Source: Bacteroidaceae bacterium (GTDB taxonomy: Bacteria; Bacteroidota; Bacteroidia; Bacteroidales; Bacteroidaceae). Taken from it: a DNA stretch of 64,000 nt. Below the pieces are notes generated by a model. The model saw only the letters and a program-made list of their open reading frames with translations. It made no database searches and was not told the origin of the DNA. Numbering within the stretch: the stretch's first letter is position 1; every line of letters starts with the position of its first letter. Below are positions 59,113 through 64,000 of the stretch, one piece after another. The stretch lies in contig JAGBKI010000001.1 in assembly GCA_017933995.1 (NCBI GenBank), positions 21,021 through 85,020 on the forward strand, given 5' to 3'. The translations under genes were made by a program, and so were the position numbers.

Positions 59113-61194
59113 ATGAACCGCCGCCTCCTTCTGCCCCTTCTCGCGTTCCTCGCCCTCTCGCTCTGCGCCAGCGCGCAGCGGCGGGTGAGGGTGGCGTGCG
59201 TGGGCAACAGCGTGACGGCGGGATACGGGCTGGCCGACCCGGCGCGCGACAGTTATCCGGCGCAGCTGCAACGGATGCTGGGCGCGGGCTACGAGGTGCG
59301 CAACTTCGGCCACAGCGGCACGACACTGCTGCGGCGCGGACACCGCCCCTACTCGGCCCAACGGGAGTTCCGCGAGGCCGTGGACTTCGCCGCCGACCTC
59401 ATCGTGGTGCACCTCGGGCTGAACGATACCGACCCGCGCAACTGGCCCCACTTCAAGGAGGACTTCATCGGCGACTACCGCGCGCTGATCGACTCGCTGC
59501 GCTCGCGCAACGGCGGGGCGCGCGTGTGGGTCTGCCTGCTGTCGCCCGTCTTCCACGCCCACCCGCGCTTCGAGAGCGGCACGCGCGACTGGCACGAGCA
59601 AATCCGTCAGCACATTCGCCAGTTGGCCGAGACCACGCCCGGTGTCGGTCTCATCGACCTCTACACGCCGCTCCACAGCCGCCCCGACCTCTTCGCCGAC
59701 GCCCTCCACCCCGACGCCGAGGGGGCAGGCATCATCGCCCGACAGGTCTACAGCGCACTGACGGGCGACTACGGCGGACTGCGCATGCCACGCCTCTACG
59801 GCAACGGTATGGTGGTGCAGCGCGGACGCCCCCTGGAGTTCCACGGCACTGCCAACGCTGGCGAGCGCATCAGCGTGACGCTCGACGGCAAGCGGCGCAA
59901 GACCGTCGCCAAGGCCGACGGCACGTGGAGCGTCGAGTTCCCCAAACGCGGCGCAGGCGGGCCGTATGCGCTGAGCGTCGAGACGTCGGGCGGCGCGCGG
60001 CGCACCATCGACAGCCTGTGGGTGGGCGAGGTGTGGCTCTGCTCCGGCCAGTCCAACATGGAGTTCACCGTGGGCGAGAGCGCCACCGCCCCCTCCGACC
60101 TGCGCGAGGCCGCCGCCCAGCCCCTGCTCCATATATATAATATGCGCGCGACGGCACAGCCCTTTGCCGTGGAGTGGCCCGACAGCGTGCTGCGCCGCGT
60201 CGCCGCCCTCGACTATCTCGACATGCCCGGCTGGCAGACGGCCTCGGCGGCGAGCGTGGAGGGCTTCTCGGCCATCGGCTACCGCCTGGGCCGCACACTG
60301 GCCGACAGCCTCGGCGTGCCGGTGGGTGTCATCTGCAACGCCGTGGGCGGCACCACGTGCGAGGCTTGGATTGACCGCGAGACGCTCGAACGCGACTACC
60401 CCCAGATACTGCGCCGCTGGCTCGACAACGACCTCATTATGGAGTGGGCGCGCACCCGCGCCCGCCTCAACAACGCCCGCGCCGCCAACCCCTTGCAGCG
60501 CCACCCCTACGAACCGGCCTATATGTTCGAGTGCGGCATACAACCCCTGGAGCGATATGCGCTGGCGGGCGTGGCGTGGTACCAGGGCGAGTCGAACGCC
60601 GACCGCCCCGAGGTGCACACACGCCTGTTCGGCCTGCTGCAAAAGAGCTGGCGCACGTATTGGGACGACAAGGACCTGCCGTTCCACTTCGTGCAGCTGA
60701 GCGGCCTCTCGCGCCCGTCGTGGCCCACGTTCCGCGACTCGCAACGACGCCTGGCGCAGGTGGGGCGGCGCACGTGGATGGTCGTCAGCCACGACCTGGG
60801 CGACAGCCTCGACGTGCACTTCAAGGACAAACGCCCCGTCGGCGAACGCCTGGCCGCCCAGGCGCTGCGCCACCAGTACGGCTACCGCATCGAGAGCGAA
60901 GGCCCCACGGTGGAGCGCGCCGAGTGCGTGGGACGCGCGGTGGAACTCACCTTCGGCCACGCCGACGGCCTCAGCTGCACGCGCGGCTTCGAGATTGCCG
61001 GGGCCGACGGCCTCTACCACGATGCCGAGGTGCGCGTGGACACCGCCCGGCGGCGCATCGTGCTGCGCTCGCCCCAGGTGAGCGAACCCCACGCCGTGCG
61101 CTACGCCTGGCAGCCCTTCACCCGCGCCGACCTGCGCAACGCCCAGGGCTTCCCCGCCTCCACTTTCGTCATTGAAAGGCTCAAGGGGAACTAA
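59113..61194 (+). CDS. Secreted SGNH hydrolase fused to sialate O-acetylesterase-type domain
   Basis: This 693-residue protein starts at ATG 59113 with a signal peptide (RRLLLPLLAFLALSLCASA). Residues about 22-220 are an SGNH/GDSL esterase with VACVGNSVTAGYGLA, VVHLGLNDTDPRNW and the catalytic DALHPDAEG. Residues about 225-300 form a beta domain. The rest is a sialate O-acetylesterase-like domain with LCSGQSNMEF near 313 and NAVGGTTCEAWIDR, then AWYQGESNADRPEVH. Such enzymes remove acetyl groups from sialic acids or acetylated plant polysaccharides. The order of two esterase domains suggests broad deacetylation of a glycan outside the cytoplasm. No polysaccharide-utilisation genes are adjacent. 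Confidence 0.88.
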   Translation: MNRRLLLPLLAFLALSLCASAQRRVRVACVGNSVTAGYGLADPARDSYPAQLQRMLGAGYEVRNFGHSGTTLLRRGHRPYSAQREFREAVDFAADLIVVHLGLNDTDPRNWPHFKEDFIGDYRALIDSLRSRNGGARVWVCLLSPVFHAHPRFESGTRDWHEQIRQHIRQLAETTPGVGLIDLYTPLHSRPDLFADALHPDAEGAGIIARQVYSALTGDYGGLRMPRLYGNGMVVQRGRPLEFHGTANAGERISVTLDGKRRKTVAKADGTWSVEFPKRGAGGPYALSVETSGGARRTIDSLWVGEVWLCSGQSNMEFTVGESATAPSDLREAAAQPLLHIYNMRATAQPFAVEWPDSVLRRVAALDYLDMPGWQTASAASVEGFSAIGYRLGRTLADSLGVPVGVICNAVGGTTCEAWIDRETLERDYPQILRRWLDNDLIMEWARTRARLNNARAANPLQRHPYEPAYMFECGIQPLERYALAGVAWYQGESNADRPEVHTRLFGLLQKSWRTYWDDKDLPFHFVQLSGLSRPSWPTFRDSQRRLAQVGRRTWMVVSHDLGDSLDVHFKDKRPVGERLAAQALRHQYGYRIESEGPTVERAECVGRAVELTFGHADGLSCTRGFEIAGADGLYHDAEVRVDTARRRIVLRSPQVSEPHAVRYAWQPFTRADLRNAQGFPASTFVIERLKGN

Positions 61195-61203
61195 AATGGT
61201 GCT

Positions 61204-61299
61204 TGCACCACTAATCAACGGCCTGAAAGGCCAACAAGCCAACAGCCCAGGGCAGCGCCCTGGGGAAGCGGCATACACAAAACCCCGCCCTGAAAGGGC
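61204..61299. repeat. REP-like hairpin cluster upstream of the transposase gene
   Basis: Three small palindromes occur in a row: ggcctgaaaggcc (61220-61232), cccagggcagcgccctggg (61246-61264) and gccctgaaagggc (61287-61299). The same units occur downstream of the transposase in inverted orientation. Confidence 0.82.
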
Positions 61300-61330
61300 A
61301 AAAGCGTTAATAGCAAAGGCACTTTGCGTT

Positions 61331-61786
61331 ATGGCACAATCGCTCTGCAAAATATACCTCCACGTCATCTTCCACATCAAGACGACCAGCCCCGCCATAA
61401 AGCCAGAACACCTTGAACGTGTGCACGCCTACATCGGCCAAATGGTGAATTCCACAGGGTGCCAGACCTTGCGCGTGGGCGGCGTGGGCGACCACGTCCA
61501 TGTGGTCTGCGTGTTGGGCAGCACGGTCACGGCGGCGCACCTGCTGGAAGAGATGAAGCGCAACAGCAGCCGCTGGATAAAGACCCTTTCGCCCGCCTAC
61601 AGGATGTTCGCCTGGCAGGGAGGTTATGCGGCCTTTTCCGTGAGCCAGTCGCTTGTGGGCAAGACTATTGCATACGTCGAAAACCAGGCGGAGCACCATC
61701 GCAGGCGGACGTTCCAGGAGGAGTATTTGCAGTTCCTCAAACTCTATAACACCAAATATGACGAACGATACGTGTTCACGGATTGA
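61331..61786 (+). CDS. REP-associated tyrosine transposase (Y1_Tnp, IS200-like)
   Basis: This 151-residue protein has the Y1 HUH transposase fold of IS200/IS605 TnpA and REP-associated transposases. The HUH motif is in GGVGDHVHVVCVLGS near residue 60 (H-V-H), and the catalytic tyrosine is probably in VGKTIAYVENQAEHHRRRT near residue 115-120. ATG 61331 gives the family length; upstream in-frame codons pass through the REP hairpins. It is a single gene without TnpB. The gene is bracketed by inverted clusters of REP-like palindromes, the arrangement expected of a RAYT that mobilises REP elements. Confidence 0.88.
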   Translation: MAQSLCKIYLHVIFHIKTTSPAIKPEHLERVHAYIGQMVNSTGCQTLRVGGVGDHVHVVCVLGSTVTAAHLLEEMKRNSSRWIKTLSPAYRMFAWQGGYAAFSVSQSLVGKTIAYVENQAEHHRRRTFQEEYLQFLKLYNTKYDERYVFTD

Positions 61787-61816
61787 CAGACGACGCCCCG
61801 TCCCCGTCCGATGCAT

Positions 61817-61992
61817 CCGGGGCGTTGCCCCGGCCTCAAGGCTTTTGCCCTTTCAGGGCGGATTTTGCGGTCGCCGCATACCCAGGGCGATGCCCTGGGC
61901 TGATCGCTCGTTGGCCTTTCAGGCCATCGGCTACGCACACCAATCCTTTACCAATATCCCGGGCTAATCGCTGGCCGGCCTTTCAGGCCGTC
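61817..61992. repeat. REP-like hairpin cluster downstream of the transposase gene
   Basis: Palindromes occur at 61817-61833 (ccggggcgttgccccgg), 61847-61859 (gccctttcagggc), 61881-61899 (cccagggcgatgccctggg), 61913-61925 and 61977-61989 (both ggcctttcaggcc). The last two are each followed by a tcggctacgca-type tail. They are inverted relative to the upstream cluster. The 61787-62048 interval contains no gene. Confidence 0.85.
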
Positions 61993-62048
61993 GGCTACGC
62001 ACATTATATAACCCCTCATTTAACAACATAACCCTCCCCATCCTCACA

Positions 62049-62816
62049 GTGGAAAACTACTTCGGCATCAACTACGAATTTGACTACGACGCGGTGCTGG
62101 CGCGCATCGACCGGCGGCTGGCCGACGGCGGCACGGGCTATATCTGCGTGAGCGACGGCGTAATCCTCAACACCGTCCACCGCTCCGCCGAATACCGCCG
62201 CGTGGTGCAGGACGCCATGTGCTGCGTCTGCGACAGCAGCTACGTGCCGCTCTACATCAAGTGGATTTACAAGCAGGAGCGCAGCCAGCTCAGCGGCACG
62301 GAACTGATGCGCCGCATCGTGGAGAGCCGCCGCTACCGCATGGCCTTCATCGGCGGCAGCCAAGACCTGCTCGACGCGCTGCGTCCCCGCCTGGCGCGCC
62401 TCAACCCCGACGTGGAGGGTATGCACTTCGAGGCACTGCCGTTCTGCCACGTCAATGACTTCGACTACGAGGGCATCGCCGCGCGCCTCAACGCGGCCAA
62501 CGCGGACGTCGTCTTCGTGTCGCTCGGCGCGCCCAAGCAGGAAATCTTTATGAACCGCCTCGTGCCCCACTTGGAGCGCGGCGTGGCCATTGCCACCGGC
62601 GCGGCGTTCAAGTTCCACGCGGGCATCGAGGAGAAGCGCGCCCCGGACTGGATGGTGCGCAACCACCTGGAGTGGGCCTACCGCATTTTCCAAGACCCAC
62701 GGAAGCAAATCCCGCGTTGCTTCTGGATTCTCCGCACGACGCCCGGCATCCTCTTTCACGAGTGGAACGCCGTGCGCCACGACCGCAACGCCTTGCTCAA
62801 GAGCCACAACCAATGA
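62049..62816 (+). CDS. WecG/TagA/CpsF family glycosyltransferase
   Basis: This 255-residue protein belongs to glycosyltransferase family GT26. The signature regions are ICVSDGVILNTVHRSAEYRR near residue 32, RMAFIGGSQDLLDALRPRL near 97, and VVFVSLGAPKQEIFMNRLVP near 155 (GAPKQE is diagnostic). These enzymes add N-acetylmannosaminuronate, N-acetylmannosamine or related sugars to lipid-linked intermediates at the inner membrane. The start is GTG at 62049, since no ATG is near the expected N-terminus. Its stop overlaps the start of rnpA by four bases. Confidence 0.9.
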   Translation: MENYFGINYEFDYDAVLARIDRRLADGGTGYICVSDGVILNTVHRSAEYRRVVQDAMCCVCDSSYVPLYIKWIYKQERSQLSGTELMRRIVESRRYRMAFIGGSQDLLDALRPRLARLNPDVEGMHFEALPFCHVNDFDYEGIAARLNAANADVVFVSLGAPKQEIFMNRLVPHLERGVAIATGAAFKFHAGIEEKRAPDWMVRNHLEWAYRIFQDPRKQIPRCFWILRTTPGILFHEWNAVRHDRNALLKSHNQ

Positions 62817-63208
62817 GCCGCACTCTTACTCTTCGTAAGGCGCGTCGTCTGTGCCTGAAGCGCGATGTCGACGCCCTGTTCCGTCGCGGCCTGCCGTCGG
62901 CGATGGCTTTCCCGCTGCGCGCCGTGTGGCACGAGGTGGAGGCCGACGCGGGCGGCGCACCGTACAAGATGATGGCCGTGGCTCCTAAGCGCCGCCTGCG
63001 CCACGCCGTCGACCGCAACCGCGCCAAGCGCCAGGTGCGCGAGGCGTTCCGCCTGATGCAGGAGCATCTGCCTCAGACCGAAGGCCGTTGCCTGCACGTC
63101 GCATTCCTGTGGGTGAGCGACACGCCGCAGTCCACCGACCGCGTGAAAGCCGCCATGGCGCGCTTGCTCCACAAAATATCCACCCACCCCCGCCCAGCCC
63201 AGCAATGA
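62813..63208 (+). CDS. rnpA: Ribonuclease P protein component
   Basis: This 131-residue basic protein supports the RNA subunit of RNase P in maturing tRNA 5-prime ends. The hallmark [19 protein letters not shown] near residue 62 is present, preceded by [15 protein letters not shown]. Start ATG 62813 overlaps the stop of the GT26 gene and its own stop overlaps yidD, so the three genes form a tightly coupled group. No rpmH is present here; the gene is away from the classical dnaA-rpmH context, as usual in Bacteroidales. Confidence 0.94.
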   Translation: MSRTLTLRKARRLCLKRDVDALFRRGLPSAMAFPLRAVWHEVEADAGGAPYKMMAVAPKRRLRHAVDRNRAKRQVREAFRLMQEHLPQTEGRCLHVAFLWVSDTPQSTDRVKAAMARLLHKISTHPRPAQQ

Positions 63209-63435
63209 ACCCCGTCAGCCGTTTCGTGGTGTGGCTGCTGTGCCTGCCCATACGCTTCTACCGCCGCTGCATCTCGCCCTACACGCCGCCTGCGTGCCGC
63301 TACACGCCCACCTGTTCGCAATACGCCCTCGAAGCGCTGCGCAAGCACGGCCCGCTGCGCGGCTCGTGGCTCGCCGTGCGCCGCATCCTGCGCTGCCATC
63401 CCTGGGGAGGCAGCGGCTACGACCCTGTTCCTTAA
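63205..63435 (+). CDS. yidD: Membrane protein insertion efficiency factor YidD
   Basis: This 76-residue protein has an amphipathic N-terminus ([18 protein letters not shown]) and the conserved YidD block [19 protein letters not shown], followed by [20 protein letters not shown] and GGSGYDPVP. It helps the YidC/Sec pathway insert membrane proteins. It overlaps rnpA by four bases. Its stop codon TAA is the first part of the left terminal repeat of the dispersed hairpin element at 63433. Confidence 0.94.
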   Translation: MNPVSRFVVWLLCLPIRFYRRCISPYTPPACRYTPTCSQYALEALRKHGPLRGSWLAVRRILRCHPWGGSGYDPVP

Positions 63436-63626
63436 ACCCAAATCGGCCATTAGACCGACAAGGATATATTTGTTATGTGTCTTTTTGCAGGATAATGGCC
63501 TTCCTTTTGGCGTCTTTGTGTCGATGCCCGCTCGGCATAGCCCGCTATGCCTTCGCGAACATCGACCCAAAGCCACTCAAAATTAAGACCATTCTCCTAC
63601 AAACTCTAATGCCCGATTTGGGTTTA
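63433..63626. repeat. Dispersed ~195-bp hairpin element, copy 2
   Basis: This 194-bp segment is homologous to 11831-12027. Its terminal inverted repeats (63433-63453 and 63606-63626) differ at one position. It begins at the yidD stop codon and its last base is the A of the tatD ATG. Inner stem bases gtgtcgatg and catcgaccc replace ttgattgatg and catcaatcaa of copy 1, which keeps pairing. Confidence 0.88.
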
Positions 63627-64000
63627 TGCCCTTGTTCGACCACCACACGCACAACGCCGCCGCGCCCGCCGGGCAGGCCGTCGTCAGCCTGCCGCGCGAG
63701 GTCGTGGCGCAGCCCGAAGCGTTCAGCCCGCAGCCCGGCGCGCTCTACAGCGCGGGGGTGCACCCCTGGTGGACGGCGGAGGGCGACGCAGAGCGACTGT
63801 GGCAGGGCGTGCTGACACTGGCGGCGCATCCGCAGGTCGTGGCCATAGGCGAGACGGGCTTCGACCGCCTGCGAGGTGACTTCGCCCTGCAACCCGCGCT
63901 CTTCGCCCGCCACGCGCGCCTCGCCGCCGAACGGGGCAAGCCCCTGATTATCCACTGCGTGCGCGCCTGGGCCGAACTGCTCGCCGCGCGGCGCGCACAG
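63626..64000 (+). CDS. TatD family metal-dependent hydrolase, N-terminal part
   Basis: 125 codons are visible before the right edge. The start MPLFDHHTHNAAAPAG provides the first metal-binding H-x-H, AVGVHPWW-like YSAGVHPWWTAEGD follows, then VAIGETGFDRLRGDF (the Glu ligand) and KPLIIHCVRAWAELL (His). This is the TatD amidohydrolase pattern, associated with 3-prime exonuclease or D-aminoacyl-tRNA hydrolase-like activities. The start ATG uses the final base of the dispersed hairpin element. The gene follows yidD, a usual Bacteroidales order. Confidence 0.88.
   Translation, partial: MPLFDHHTHNAAAPAGQAVVSLPREVVAQPEAFSPQPGALYSAGVHPWWTAEGDAERLWQGVLTLAAHPQVVAIGETGFDRLRGDFALQPALFARHARLAAERGKPLIIHCVRAWAELLAARRAQ

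Noticed and set aside
1-64000. tRNA, rRNA and other standard structured RNA genes
   Set aside because: I read the spacers for tRNA cloverleaf ends and rRNA-like sequence and found none; a covariance-model search would be needed to exclude small RNAs.

Overview
The window is a high-GC chromosomal segment from a Bacteroidota bacterium, most likely a Bacteroidales/Prevotella-like species. The signs are DUF4252 proteins, C-terminal ends resembling type IX sorting domains, a hybrid TPR/AraC regulator, GH130, Bacteroides-type TAnnTTTG promoter boxes, and a TatD/RnpA/YidD cluster. No rRNA, tRNA or CRISPR array was seen. Genus is not assigned.

Layout. 1-9.6 kb: one giant secreted multidomain protein (minus strand, C-terminus beyond the left edge), preceded by a membrane TPR/AraC regulator (10.0-11.6 kb). 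12.1-14.4 kb: an operon of DUF4252 protein, ECF sigma factor, anti-sigma-like membrane protein and a second DUF4252 protein. 14.5-27.5 kb: GH130 phosphorylase, zeta-toxin-like kinase with a small overlapping gene, a CotH-kinase lipoprotein, a GPH sugar symporter, a Cthe_2159-type beta-helix protein with a small secreted partner, and a divergent 1228-residue CotH protein. 27.6-31.4 kb: a lower-GC two-gene restriction-modification module. 31.6-41.8 kb: cell envelope and housekeeping genes (two glycosyltransferases, OmpH-like protein, MurI, RRF, RsgA, MltG) and L-fucose catabolism (FucI, FucA-like aldolase). 42.1-57.2 kb: a long minus-strand run with PgpH-like HD hydrolase, RsmF-like methyltransferase, a complete type I restriction system (HsdM, winged-helix protein, HsdS, four-helix-bundle protein, HsdR), PrmA, a MATE exporter and two glycosyltransferases. 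57.4-64 kb: amino-acid permease, an SGNH/sialate esterase fusion, a REP-associated transposase among REP hairpins, a WecG/TagA glycosyltransferase, RnpA, YidD and the start of TatD.

The most unusual feature is the spacer DNA. Many intergenic intervals begin at a stop codon and end at a start codon with degenerate tandem micro-arrays of strict 7-, 8- or 9-bp period. The left and right arrays are reverse complements, so each spacer could fold into a hairpin with variable content inside. Arrays also form the last codons of several genes. One 9-bp array sits in frame inside hsdR, and an 8-bp array in frame inside the giant gene. Three further arrays have a 21-bp period and share an AAGCC-type core. 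A roughly 195-bp element with terminal inverted repeats occurs twice with compensatory stem changes, and at one copy it fills the gap exactly from a stop codon to a start codon. Together these look like a family of spacer-colonising repeats, comparable in form to the heptanucleotide STRR repeats of cyanobacteria.
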